From: Campylobacteraceae bacterium
GTDB taxonomy: Bacteria > Campylobacterota > Campylobacteria > Campylobacterales > Sulfurovaceae
Reading direction: 5' to 3'
NCBI GenBank assembly: GCA_026983875.1
Contig: JALSTG010000175.1
Span: forward strand, 1-34,720
DNA: 34,720 bases
Shown: piece by piece, positions 9,666 through 18,601 of the stretch
Layout: the number at the start of each line of letters is the position of its first letter
Position numbering within the stretch: the first letter of the stretch is position 1
Made by a program: the position numbers and the translations under genes
Notes under the pieces: generated by a model
What the model was told of the DNA's origin: nothing
The model's input: the letters and a program-made list of their open reading frames with translations, nothing else
The model's database searches: none

Positions 9666-10400
9666 GTGGAGTTGCTTGGCTTTTTTCTTTTGACCTTTGT
9701 GTTAGCGACGCTCTTTTCCATGGCAGGGGCGGGAGCGGGGATCGCCCTGATCCCGATCCTACACTTTCTGGGGATCGACTTCAACCTGGCCAAGGCGACG
9801 GGGCTTTTTGTGGGATTTTCCACCACCGTCACCTCTTCGGTGATGAATTGGCGTCGGGGCGTGTTGCGGATCAGGCGGGTGCTTCCTCTGGCGCTGACGC
9901 TGCCGATCTTTGCTCCCCTGGGAGCCCAGCTGTCGCGTCTGGTAGATCCGACGCTGGTGAAGCTGCTCTTTGCCCTTTTTCTGATCTTCAGCGCTTCGAT
10001 GATGCTCTTTTTCAAGAAGCAGCCCAAGGCCCACATCGACGCCGCCTGGGTCATGGGGCTGCTGGGAGCGGTCGTCGGGACGCTGGCGGGCTTGCTGGGC
10101 GTTGGGGGAGGCAATCTGCTGCTGCCGATGCTGATTTTGCTCGGTTTCCCGCCCAAGGAGGTGGCGGTGGCGGTGAGCTTCGTGGTGCCCTTTTCGGCTC
10201 TGAGCTCCTTTCTTAGCTACGCGACCTTCGTGACGATCGACTGGGCGTTGCTGGGTGCCTGCGTTGCAGGGGCGGTGGCCGGAGGGATGGCGGGCAACCA
10301 TCTGCTCCATACCCGCCTAAGCCCGCAGCAAGTGCGCAAGGTCATCGCCGCGATACTCTATCTACTGGCGGTTCGCTTACTCTGGAGCGTTTGGGGCTGA
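9666..10400 (+). CDS. TauE/SafE-family membrane permease (anion/sulfonate/sulfite export-like); GTG start proposed
   Basis: GAGAGIALIPILHFLGIDFNLAKATGLFVGFSTTVTSS, GLLGVGGGNLLLPMLILLGFPPKEVAVAVSF; GTG at 9666 just after the modC stop. Confidence 0.8.
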   Translation: MELLGFFLLTFVLATLFSMAGAGAGIALIPILHFLGIDFNLAKATGLFVGFSTTVTSSVMNWRRGVLRIRRVLPLALTLPIFAPLGAQLSRLVDPTLVKLLFALFLIFSASMMLFFKKQPKAHIDAAWVMGLLGAVVGTLAGLLGVGGGNLLLPMLILLGFPPKEVAVAVSFVVPFSALSSFLSYATFVTIDWALLGACVAGAVAGGMAGNHLLHTRLSPQQVRKVIAAILYLLAVRLLWSVWG

Positions 10401-10464
10401 TTTGGTTATACTGTGTGTAGTTTTGACTTCCGGAAGCCGTGAGCTTCAGACATAAGGAAACTTC

Positions 10465-11811
10465 ATGAATCTCTACCGAAAAATCCCCCAAGTTGATCTG
10501 CTGAAACAGGATGAGCTTTTTGCATCCTGCGCTCCCTCCATACTCTCCGACGCTATTCGCATTGAGTTGGACGCTTTGCGTCGGGCTATTACCGAGAAGA
10601 AGATCGACTCGATCGATGAGCAGGCGCTTAAAGAGCGTATTCGTAAGCGCTACGAGGCGATGCTGCACCCTTCCCTCGAGTCGGTGGTCAACGCCACGGG
10701 GGTGATCTTGCACACCAATCTGGGGCGCGCTCCCATCGACGAAGAGCTTTTCGAAGAGGCGCGCGAGATCGCGACGGGCTATTGCAACCTGGAGTACGAT
10801 CTCGAGAAAGGGAAGCGGGGGGATCGACATGAGCATCTTTCCCGCACTCTTTGCGGCCTTTTAGATTGCGAAGAGGCTCTGGTGGTCAACAACAACGCCG
10901 CGGCGGTCTTTTTGATCCTCAACACCTTCGCCAAAGGCAAAGAGGCGGTGGTCTCCCGCGGTGAGCTGGTCGAGATCGGGGGGAGCTTCCGCATTCCCGA
11001 GGTGATGAACGCCAGTGGAGCCAGGCTCAAAGAGATCGGCACGACCAACAAAACCCATCTGCACGATTATGAAGCGGCGATCGGGGAAGAGACGGCGATG
11101 CTGATGAAGGTGCACAAGTCCAACTACGCCATCGAGGGCTTCAGCGCCGAGGTGGAGATGGCCGAGATTTCGCGACTGGCGCGCAGCCGCGGCTTGATTG
11201 ACTACTACGATCTGGGCAGTGCCTATCTACCCGAGCTGCCTTGGGGGCTTGGATCTTCCGAGCCTTCGATTTTGCGGCTGATGAAGGAGCCTCCTTCCTT
11301 GATGAGCTTCAGCGGCGACAAGCTCTTTGGCGCGGTGCAAGCGGGCATCATCGTGGGCAAAAAGGCGCTCGTCGATCAGCTCAAGCGCAATCAGATCCTG
11401 CGGATGTTCCGTGTCGACAAACTGACCCTGGCGCTGCTGGAGCGCACCGCTTTGGCCTATCGGCGGGGAGAGATAGAGCGGATCGCGATCATGAGGATGC
11501 TCTTTCGTACTCCCGAAGAGCTGGAGGAGAGGGCCGGACGACTGGCAGCGATGCTCGCGATCCCTTCCGAGATCCGCCGCAGTGAAACCTACGTCGGCGG
11601 CGGGACGCTACCCAACCGTAGACTCCCCAGCGTCGTGCTGGCGTTGGAGGGGGATGCGCAAGCGCTGGAGCGCCACTTTCGATCCCATCGGATCGTCGGA
11701 CGGATCGAGAGCGAGCGCTTCGTCCTGGATCTGCGGACGATCGCCGAGGAGGAGTTCGAAGGCATCGCCGCATGCAGCCGGGCATGGGAGGCGCAGCGAT
11801 GCGCGAACTGA
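10465..11811 (+). CDS. selA: L-seryl-tRNA(Sec) selenium transferase
   Basis: VVNATGVILHTNLGRAPI, CNLEYDLEKGKRGDRHEHL, SFSGDKLFGAVQAGIIVGKK (PLP lysine region). Confidence 0.95.
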   Translation: MNLYRKIPQVDLLKQDELFASCAPSILSDAIRIELDALRRAITEKKIDSIDEQALKERIRKRYEAMLHPSLESVVNATGVILHTNLGRAPIDEELFEEAREIATGYCNLEYDLEKGKRGDRHEHLSRTLCGLLDCEEALVVNNNAAAVFLILNTFAKGKEAVVSRGELVEIGGSFRIPEVMNASGARLKEIGTTNKTHLHDYEAAIGEETAMLMKVHKSNYAIEGFSAEVEMAEISRLARSRGLIDYYDLGSAYLPELPWGLGSSEPSILRLMKEPPSLMSFSGDKLFGAVQAGIIVGKKALVDQLKRNQILRMFRVDKLTLALLERTALAYRRGEIERIAIMRMLFRTPEELEERAGRLAAMLAIPSEIRRSETYVGGGTLPNRRLPSVVLALEGDAQALERHFRSHRIVGRIESERFVLDLRTIAEEEFEGIAACSRAWEAQRCAN

Positions 11812-13631
11812 TCGTCGGCACCGCCGGCCACGTCGATCACGGCAAAACGGCCCTCATCGAGGCGATGACCGGCTACAACGGAGACGAGACGGTCCAGGAG
11901 AAGGAGCGGGGCATCACCATCGATCTGAGCTTTTGCCATATGCGGCGCGAAGGGGTCAACGTCGCTTTCATCGACGTGCCCGGCCACGAGCGGCTCGTCA
12001 AAAACATGGTCAGCGGCGCGTTCGGCTTCGATGCGGCGCTGCTGGTAATCGCCGCGGACGAGGGGATCATGCCCCAGACTCTGGAACATTTAGCGGTGCT
12101 GCGGATCGTGGGCGTCGAACGCATCGTCGTCGCCCTGAGCAAAGCCGACCGGGTCGACGACGCGACGTTGCGACGCCGCAAAGAGGAGGTCGAAGCGCTC
12201 TTCACCCAAAGCGAAGGCCCCCGGCTCGTGGGGGTGCTGCCCACGTCGATCCACGACGGGGCGTCGATCGAGCGGCTCAAGGATCTTCTCTTCGGCCTCG
12301 AGGCGCGCAGGGGCGAGGATGCCCCCTTCTTCCGCTACTACATCGACCGACTCTTCTCTCCGAAAGGAGTGGGGACGGTGGTCACGGGTACGGTGCTTTC
12401 GGGCCGTATCGAGCGGGGGCAGAAGATCAGCGTCGCGGAGCTGGGCAAGGCCGCCGCCGTCCGGGCGATCCAGATCCACAGCCGCGAGAGCGAAGAGGCC
12501 CATACCCACCAACGCGCGGCGTTGCAGCTCGATCTGCCCCATACGCAGCTGCAAAAGGGCTTTTTGCTCTGTAGCCGGGGCTATTTCCGGGGATTTACGA
12601 CGATCGACGTGCACTTCAAAGAGCGCAGCGACGCTCCGCCGCACGGCAGCGAAGTGCTCTTCATCACCGGCTCCAAACGCATCGAAGCGCGCATCCTCTA
12701 CTACGCCGACGAGCGCTACGCATCGCTGCGCCTGAGCCAAAAGGCTTTTACGCGATTCGGCGATCCCTTCGTCGTCTTGCACAAAGGACGGCTCACCGGC
12801 GGGGGAGAAGTGCTCGTACCTATCAGCGAACCGATCCGCAAAAACCGCAAAATTCCACTGCTGGATGTTCTGCGGCTTCGCGATTTTCCCAAAGCCTTCG
12901 AGATCCTGCTGCACAACCATGCCCGGGGCTTCGGCCTGATCTCCAGCCAGCAGCGCTTCGCCCTGAGCCACGAAGAGGCGCTGGGGATCGCCCGGGGGAT
13001 CGAGGGGGCTTTCGTGGATGAAAAGGCGCTGGTGCTCTACCCCGCCGAGGCGATGGATCGGGTGCGCCGTGCACTGGAAGCGATCTACGAGCACAACCCC
13101 CAGGCGCTGCTCTCTCCCGCGGCGGTGACGCTGCGGATGCGCTGGGCCAGCGAAGCGCTGGTGGCCGAGGTGATGAATCGCATGCTCGACGAGGGCGTTC
13201 TCAAAGAGGCCCGGGGGCTCTACCTGCGAGCCGACCAGGACGAGCAGCAGCTCCAAAACGGCCTGGAAGAGCGCATCTACAGAGTCCTCGACGAGGAGGG
13301 GATCACCCCTGAAGCTCCCTACAACCTCTACGACCGGCTCATGATCGACCGCAAGGAGGGGGACCGGGTGCTCAAATCCCTGAGCCGGCGTAAAAAGGTC
13401 ATCCGCCTGGCCCACAACCTCTTCGTCACCGAGGGCAATCTGCGCCGCGTGCTGGAGATGATGAAAGTGATTATGCAGGAAGAGGGCTACATCGATATCC
13501 GCCTCTTCAAAGAGAAAAGCTCCATGAGCCGCAAATACTGCATCGCCTATCTGGAGTACCTGGACAAAAGCGGCGAAGTGATCCGGGAGGGAGAGCGCCG
13601 GAGGGCGCGCTACGCAAATGCGAAACTTTAG
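11799..13631 (+). CDS. selB: Selenocysteine-specific elongation factor
   Basis: MRELIVGTAGHVDHGKTALIEAMTG, DVPGHERLVKNM, KGVGTVVTGTVLSG; C-terminal winged-helix region ending RRARYANAKL. Confidence 0.95.
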   Translation: MRELIVGTAGHVDHGKTALIEAMTGYNGDETVQEKERGITIDLSFCHMRREGVNVAFIDVPGHERLVKNMVSGAFGFDAALLVIAADEGIMPQTLEHLAVLRIVGVERIVVALSKADRVDDATLRRRKEEVEALFTQSEGPRLVGVLPTSIHDGASIERLKDLLFGLEARRGEDAPFFRYYIDRLFSPKGVGTVVTGTVLSGRIERGQKISVAELGKAAAVRAIQIHSRESEEAHTHQRAALQLDLPHTQLQKGFLLCSRGYFRGFTTIDVHFKERSDAPPHGSEVLFITGSKRIEARILYYADERYASLRLSQKAFTRFGDPFVVLHKGRLTGGGEVLVPISEPIRKNRKIPLLDVLRLRDFPKAFEILLHNHARGFGLISSQQRFALSHEEALGIARGIEGAFVDEKALVLYPAEAMDRVRRALEAIYEHNPQALLSPAAVTLRMRWASEALVAEVMNRMLDEGVLKEARGLYLRADQDEQQLQNGLEERIYRVLDEEGITPEAPYNLYDRLMIDRKEGDRVLKSLSRRKKVIRLAHNLFVTEGNLRRVLEMMKVIMQEEGYIDIRLFKEKSSMSRKYCIAYLEYLDKSGEVIREGERRRARYANAKL

Positions 13632-14775
13632 CCGCCGATTTGTATTGATCATTATTGTGTTAATCTCGGGAAGTATCTATTGGTGGGCGAAGTCCGGCAG
13701 TTCAAAGTGTCATGAGATTCGGCTGGGAGCTTCGTTGCCCCTAAGCGGCATAAACAAAGAGTTGGGTAAGGAAGTAAAAGAAGGAGCAGAACTCGCCTTT
13801 TCAGAGGCAAATCGCAAGGGGGAAATCGGTGGAAAAAAAATTGACCTGATTGTTTACGACGACAAATATGAACCGGCGAAAACCCTGGCCAATACTCGTC
13901 GTCTGATTGATCGTGACGATGTCTGTGCTCTTTTTGGATTTGTCGGAACCCCGACCAGCAGAGCCGTGCTGCCGTATATCGACGTCGTTCCCTTCATCGC
14001 CCCCTATACGGGAGCTTCTTTTCTCAGGGATCCCGAATGGAAAAATATCGTCAACTTTCGCAACTCCTACGCCCGGGAAATGGAGACGATCGTTCACTAC
14101 CTTCACGATGAAAAAGGCTACCAACGTTTCGCGATCTTCTATCAGAATGACTCCTATGGAATCGATGGGTTCAACGCACTGACTCAAGTTTTGAAAAAAC
14201 GGAACATTGAGCTGGTTGGAGAAGGAACCTACAAACGCAATACCCTCTCGATCCGCCACGGGTTGGAGGATCTGCGCCGCAGTGCCCCGGAGGTCGTCGT
14301 CATTGTCGGAGCCTACAAACCCAGTGCGCGTTTTATCCGGGCCTGGCGCAAAGGGGTCTCAGGGGATACGCTCTTTGCGACGATCTCCTTCGTCAATGCC
14401 GATGCCTTGATCCGTGAGCTTGGGCCCGATCTCAGTCAAGGTATTCTGTTTTCTTCTACGGTGCCCTCCTATGACGATCCTTCGCTACCGGCGGCGAGAG
14501 AGTATCGCCGTCTGCTTGGGAGTACCGATCCCAATACACGGGGATCTTTCGCATCGTTCGAATCTTTTTTGGCCGCCAAAACGGTGATTCGCGCGCTTGA
14601 GCGTCTCGGCGATGAATCGAAGGCGGAACGACTCATCCACTCCCTGAAAGGACTGAGTGGAGAATCCATCGGCGGAATCCCACTGAACTATAAAAACGGT
14701 GCGCTTTTGGATCGAACGTACCTCTTCCGCTATCAGGAGGGACGCTTTGTTTCCGTACCGAGGACACTGCGATGA
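13618..14775 (+). CDS. Periplasmic type I binding protein (LIVBP/amide-sensing family), probable sensor partner
   Basis: N-terminal hydrophobic segment; IRLGASLPLSGINKELGKEVKEGAELAFSEANRKGEIGGKKIDLIVYDDKYEPAKTLANTRRLI; no permease/ATPase adjacent; ATGA overlap with kinase gene. Confidence 0.83.
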   Translation: MRNFSRRFVLIIIVLISGSIYWWAKSGSSKCHEIRLGASLPLSGINKELGKEVKEGAELAFSEANRKGEIGGKKIDLIVYDDKYEPAKTLANTRRLIDRDDVCALFGFVGTPTSRAVLPYIDVVPFIAPYTGASFLRDPEWKNIVNFRNSYAREMETIVHYLHDEKGYQRFAIFYQNDSYGIDGFNALTQVLKKRNIELVGEGTYKRNTLSIRHGLEDLRRSAPEVVVIVGAYKPSARFIRAWRKGVSGDTLFATISFVNADALIRELGPDLSQGILFSSTVPSYDDPSLPAAREYRRLLGSTDPNTRGSFASFESFLAAKTVIRALERLGDESKAERLIHSLKGLSGESIGGIPLNYKNGALLDRTYLFRYQEGRFVSVPRTLR

Positions 14776-16400
14776 AGAGGCCGATTCCATCGTTAAACCG
14801 ATGGCTCGACGAATTGGAATTTTCCAAGAAAACCCGGATGCTCGTCGTCATTATCTCTCTGGGTATGATCAGTATCGGCGGGTTGATGCTGGTCTCGATA
14901 TTTTCGATCAAATACGATTACGAAACCCTTTATGGACAACGGACGATTCCTCAGGTGCATCTGGAGAATATGAAAGATATCTACAGTGTCAATATCGACG
15001 AAACGCTTCGGGAAATCTCCGAGAGAAGCGTCGATCCGGAAGATGCGGCTGAAGTGTTGGAGTCCGCCCTGGAGATTGCGGGGAGACAGTGGAGCGCTTA
15101 TCGTAAATCGATCGGGGGAAGACCCGAGGGAGCCTCGCACTATGCCCATGCTTTGCTCGCCACCCTTTTTTATAAATCGGGGGAGAAATCGGATCGTAAC
15201 TACTATCGCAAAGAACTTCCCCGAAAAATTCAAGAGCGCCATGAACAGATTGCCAAACAGACGCGACATCTGATCGAGACTCTTCGCCGTAGCGAACAAC
15301 CCGATTCCGATCTCTTGCACTCTCTTTCTTCGAACCTTCAAAGTGCCAATATCTACCTGACCGGTCTCATAGCGGAGCATTTAAAAGAGGCGATCAAAGA
15401 GAAACGAATGAACGATCGCCTCTTCGAACGCAGTATCGTGATGCTGACGATTCTGATCGTTCTGGTTTTTATCTTGAGTATTCTTATAACCATTTTGTTG
15501 GTCAACCATTTCAAAAAGCTCAATGAATCTCTGGAAAGCAAAGTAGCGCTTAAGACGCGGGAGTTGATCGAACTGAACCGATCTCTGGAACGGCGGATCG
15601 AACGGGAGGTGCAAAACAGTAGAAAAAAGGATTGGGTGATGTTCCAGCAGGCAAAGATGGCCAGTCTTGGAGAGATGCTTCAAAACATCGCCCATCAGTG
15701 GCGTCAGCCTCTGGGAACGATGACGATGATTATCCAGGGGATCGAAGCCAAATATCTGGCCGGAAAGCTGGATGAGCGCCTTTTGGAAGAGAAGGTTTCG
15801 GATGCGATGAAAATCGCTCGAAATATGTCCGAAACGCTGGAGGATTTCCGAACCTTTTTCCATCCCCACAAGCGTTACGACAGGTTCGATCTGCGCACCG
15901 CAATCCTCAAAGCGCTGGATCTGACGCGTTATCAATTGGATCGGGAAGGGATCGAAGTGATGTTCGAGATGCGCCATTCGCTCACGATTTACGGCTATGA
16001 AAACGAACTGGTCCACGTACTGCTGAACCTGATCAACAACGCCAGGGACGCGCTGAAAGAACGGGGCGTTACAGAGGGAAAGATCGCCATCTACGTCAAG
16101 CCATCTTTCCGGCGCGTTTCCATCAGCGTTATCGACAATGCCGGCGGCGTTCCCGAGGAGATCCTTCCCAAGATTTTCGAGCCCTATTTCACGACGAAAT
16201 ACAAAGGGGCAGGTACGGGAATCGGACTCTATATGTCCAAACAGTTGATCGAAAAGCATATGGAGGGTAGAATCTATGTGAAAAATATCCGCCACAAACT
16301 CGGGGTAAAGGGTGGGAAGATGCAGCGCTGTGCCATGTTCGTCATCGAACTTCCCCGAACACCGAAACATCCGAAGGAGTTCAATCATGAGACAATCTGA
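14772..16400 (+). CDS. Membrane sensor histidine kinase
   Basis: Two TM helices around a ~180-aa periplasmic region; H-box MASLGEMLQNIAHQWRQPLGTM; N-box NLINNARDALKERG; IFEPYFTTKYKGAGTGIGLYMSKQLIEKHM. Confidence 0.93.
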   Translation: MKRPIPSLNRWLDELEFSKKTRMLVVIISLGMISIGGLMLVSIFSIKYDYETLYGQRTIPQVHLENMKDIYSVNIDETLREISERSVDPEDAAEVLESALEIAGRQWSAYRKSIGGRPEGASHYAHALLATLFYKSGEKSDRNYYRKELPRKIQERHEQIAKQTRHLIETLRRSEQPDSDLLHSLSSNLQSANIYLTGLIAEHLKEAIKEKRMNDRLFERSIVMLTILIVLVFILSILITILLVNHFKKLNESLESKVALKTRELIELNRSLERRIEREVQNSRKKDWVMFQQAKMASLGEMLQNIAHQWRQPLGTMTMIIQGIEAKYLAGKLDERLLEEKVSDAMKIARNMSETLEDFRTFFHPHKRYDRFDLRTAILKALDLTRYQLDREGIEVMFEMRHSLTIYGYENELVHVLLNLINNARDALKERGVTEGKIAIYVKPSFRRVSISVIDNAGGVPEEILPKIFEPYFTTKYKGAGTGIGLYMSKQLIEKHMEGRIYVKNIRHKLGVKGGKMQRCAMFVIELPRTPKHPKEFNHETI

Positions 16401-17052
16401 GATTGACCTGGAGCAGCTCAACCGCTTTAATATTCTCTATATCGAAGACGATCCGGATCTCTTGAAGCATACGGCGTCGATTCTGGAGGATTTTAGTGCC
16501 AAGACATTTGCCGTACGCAGTTGCGAGGAGGCATGGAAGGTACTCGAGAGTGAGCGGGTAGACGTAATCCTCGCTGACATTCTATTGGAAAACGAAAACG
16601 GCTTGGAGTGTATACGAAAGATTCGAGAACGTTTCGATATCGATGTACCTGTCATCATGGCGACGGCTTACACCGATACGGAGTTTTTACTCGAAGCGAT
16701 TCGATTGCATGTCCGGGACTATCTGGTCAAGCCGATCAATCTCAAAGAGCTGTTGCAAACCCTCTATGCTGCGTTACTGCCCCGTATCCAGGAGCGGGAG
16801 ATGGAAAGGAATCGGATGGTTATCCACCTTGTTTCACTCGTTTCCGAAGGCAAGCAGGTGGAGCTGGTGCGCTATATCGTCGGGCATCTCGACGACGAGT
16901 ATCTTCTGCATCGTTCCTATGCCGAGATCGTGGAGGAGACCGGAATCAGCAAGCCTACCGTCGTCAAAGTCTTTCGGCAGCTGATGGAGTCGGGCGTTCT
17001 CTCCAAGGTCCGGAACGGAATTTATCGCCTCCATCTTGAGAAGGTAAAGTGA
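16387..17052 (+). CDS. Response regulator with N-terminal receiver and C-terminal winged-helix DNA-binding domain
   Basis: NILYIEDDPDLL, VDVILADILLENENGLE, VIMATAYTD, DYLVKPINLKELL; C-term EIVEETGISKPTVVKVFRQLMESGVLSKVRNGIYRL. Confidence 0.9.
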   Translation: MRQSEIDLEQLNRFNILYIEDDPDLLKHTASILEDFSAKTFAVRSCEEAWKVLESERVDVILADILLENENGLECIRKIRERFDIDVPVIMATAYTDTEFLLEAIRLHVRDYLVKPINLKELLQTLYAALLPRIQEREMERNRMVIHLVSLVSEGKQVELVRYIVGHLDDEYLLHRSYAEIVEETGISKPTVVKVFRQLMESGVLSKVRNGIYRLHLEKVK

Positions 17053-17068
17053 AATAAAATAATTTTAT

Positions 17069-17086
17069 GGTAAATTATAGTTTACC
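17069..17086. promoter_or_regulatory. Inverted repeat GGTAAA-ttatag-TTTACC (IR1) upstream of the SOR-like gene
   Basis: Perfect 6-bp arms, 6-nt spacer, 50 nt upstream of the start at 17136; further GGTAAA half-site at 17105-17110. Confidence 0.6.
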
Positions 17087-17135
17087 GACTGAGATTTATC
17101 AGAAGGTAAAATTATTATTATAGAAAGGAGCCGAG

Positions 17136-17558
17136 ATGGAGCGCAGAACGCTGCTCAAAGGAGCACTCATCGCAATGGCGGCAAGTGCAGCCTACGGATA
17201 TGACGAGAAGAAAATCGTCAACAAGCAGGAGATGAAGATAAAAGATCCCGAACATCCTTCCAAGTTTGAACTCAAACATACCCCCGAAATCAAAGTCGGG
17301 GAGACGGATGCAAAGGGGTACGTGTTGGTAGAAGTGACCGTCGGACAGAAAGGGATCATTCACCCCAGCACCCCCGATCACTGGATCTACGAGATGGAGC
17401 TCTACGCTGACGGGAAAAAGGTCGCTTCAGTGGATCTCGAACCGGTGACATCCCGTGGTTACCTGGGAGCACGAGTCAAGAAAGAGGGACTCAAGAAGCT
17501 GCGTGCCGTCGCCAAGTGCAATCTCCACGGCAACTGGGAGTCCACCCTCGCCCTCTAA
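17136..17558 (+). CDS. Exported superoxide reductase-like (desulfoferrodoxin/neelaredoxin, SORL) protein
   Basis: MERRTLLKGALIAMAASAAYG (Tat-like leader); ligand motifs KHTPEI, HPSTPDHWI, CNLHGNWES match the His4-Cys iron centre pattern of SORs. Confidence 0.82.
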   Translation: MERRTLLKGALIAMAASAAYGYDEKKIVNKQEMKIKDPEHPSKFELKHTPEIKVGETDAKGYVLVEVTVGQKGIIHPSTPDHWIYEMELYADGKKVASVDLEPVTSRGYLGARVKKEGLKKLRAVAKCNLHGNWESTLAL

Positions 17559-17564
17559 GAGGGC
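17550..17564 (+). terminator. Hairpin GCCCTC-TAA-GAGGGC followed by a T-rich tract; overlaps the SOR-like stop codon
   Basis: Perfect 6-bp stem with the stop codon TAA as the loop, followed by tctttgtctcttcttt. Confidence 0.7.
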
Positions 17565-17606
17565 TCTTTGTCTCTTCTTCTTTCGGAAGAACGAAGCGCC
17601 TCCCGG

Positions 17607-17801
17607 CTAGTTGGAGGGGGCTTTGAGATTTTTTTCGATCCACTCCATCGCTTTTTCCACGCTTTTGAACTTTTTCGATTTGGCCACGACATGCAAGCCT
17701 TCGTAGAAATGGATGCGGATCTCTCCCGCTTTGTCGGCTACTTTGGCGCGGGTAATGCGATCGGTGTTGAGGTAGACTCGGTTGTTGAGTTTGACGAACA
17801 T
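17607..17801 (-). CDS. Small conserved-looking hypothetical protein (64 aa)
   Basis: MFVKLNNRVYLNTDRITRAKVADKAGEIRIHFYEGLHVVAKSKKFKSVEKAMEWIEKNLKAPSN; GGAG-like RBS upstream. Confidence 0.6.
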   Translation of the reverse strand: MFVKLNNRVYLNTDRITRAKVADKAGEIRIHFYEGLHVVAKSKKFKSVEKAMEWIEKNLKAPSN

Positions 17802-17836
17802 GTGTACTCCTTATTAAAAGTTTGGTTCAATTGTAG

Positions 17837-18601
17837 CTATATCCGGTTGCTCCGGTTGTTGAGCCAGCGCACGAGGATAAAGACGACGACGGAGACCAGA
17901 ATCATGGCTGCGGCGACAGGAGCCGAATATTTGAGGCCGTAGCTGTTGAAGCGGTCGTAGATCAGCACCGGGGCCACCATGGGATGGTAGGCGATGATCA
18001 CGACGGCGCCGAACTCCCCCAGGGCGCGGCTCCACATCATCAAGGCGCCGTTGAGGATCTCCTGGCGGGCTCCGGGTAAGGCGATACGCCAAAAGACACC
18101 GAAGCGCCCGGCACCCAGAGTGCGGGCGACATGTTCATACCGTACATCGACCTTTTTGAACCCCTCTTTGGCACCGTTGATGAGAAAGGGGGCGGAGAGA
18201 AAGGCCATCGCCGCGACGATGCCGGTAGTGCTGTCGACGAAGTCGAGTCCCATGCGCTGCACCCATCCGTTACCGAAAGCCGCCAGCAGCGCGATGCCTG
18301 CGGCGGTGTGGGGGACCATCACGGGCAGGTCGATCAGAGACTCCAGAGCCGCCTTGCCAGGGAAATCGTGCCGGGCGACGAGGTAGGCCAGGGGAATCCC
18401 CGTCAAGGCGACGAAGGCGACGGCCGCAAGCGCCGTTCTCATGGTCAAGGCGATACTCGAGAGGATTTCGGTATCGCCGAAGGCTTCGGTCAGCCCCGCC
18501 GCACCTACACCCCAAAAGAGTTTGAAAAGCGGCGCGATAAGAAAAAGCGCCGCAATCGAGCCTAGAAAGATAAAAAGTGCGTAAAATCCCCGATTGTCCA
18601 T
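17837..18601 (-). CDS. wtpB: Tungstate/molybdate ABC transporter permease (WtpB-like)
   Basis: ALAAVAFVALTGIPLAYLVARHDFPGKAALESLIDLPVMVPHTAAGIALLAAFG; SRALGEFGAVVIIAYHPMVAPVLIYDRF; next to wtpA/wtpC-like genes. Confidence 0.8.
   Translation of the reverse strand: MDNRGFYALFIFLGSIAALFLIAPLFKLFWGVGAAGLTEAFGDTEILSSIALTMRTALAAVAFVALTGIPLAYLVARHDFPGKAALESLIDLPVMVPHTAAGIALLAAFGNGWVQRMGLDFVDSTTGIVAAMAFLSAPFLINGAKEGFKKVDVRYEHVARTLGAGRFGVFWRIALPGARQEILNGALMMWSRALGEFGAVVIIAYHPMVAPVLIYDRFNSYGLKYSAPVAAAMILVSVVVFILVRWLNNRSNRI

Noticed and set aside
12090-13652. 520-aa antisense ORF opposite selB
   Set aside because: Shadow ORF of a well-supported GC-rich coding gene; low-complexity composition and no recognisable motifs.
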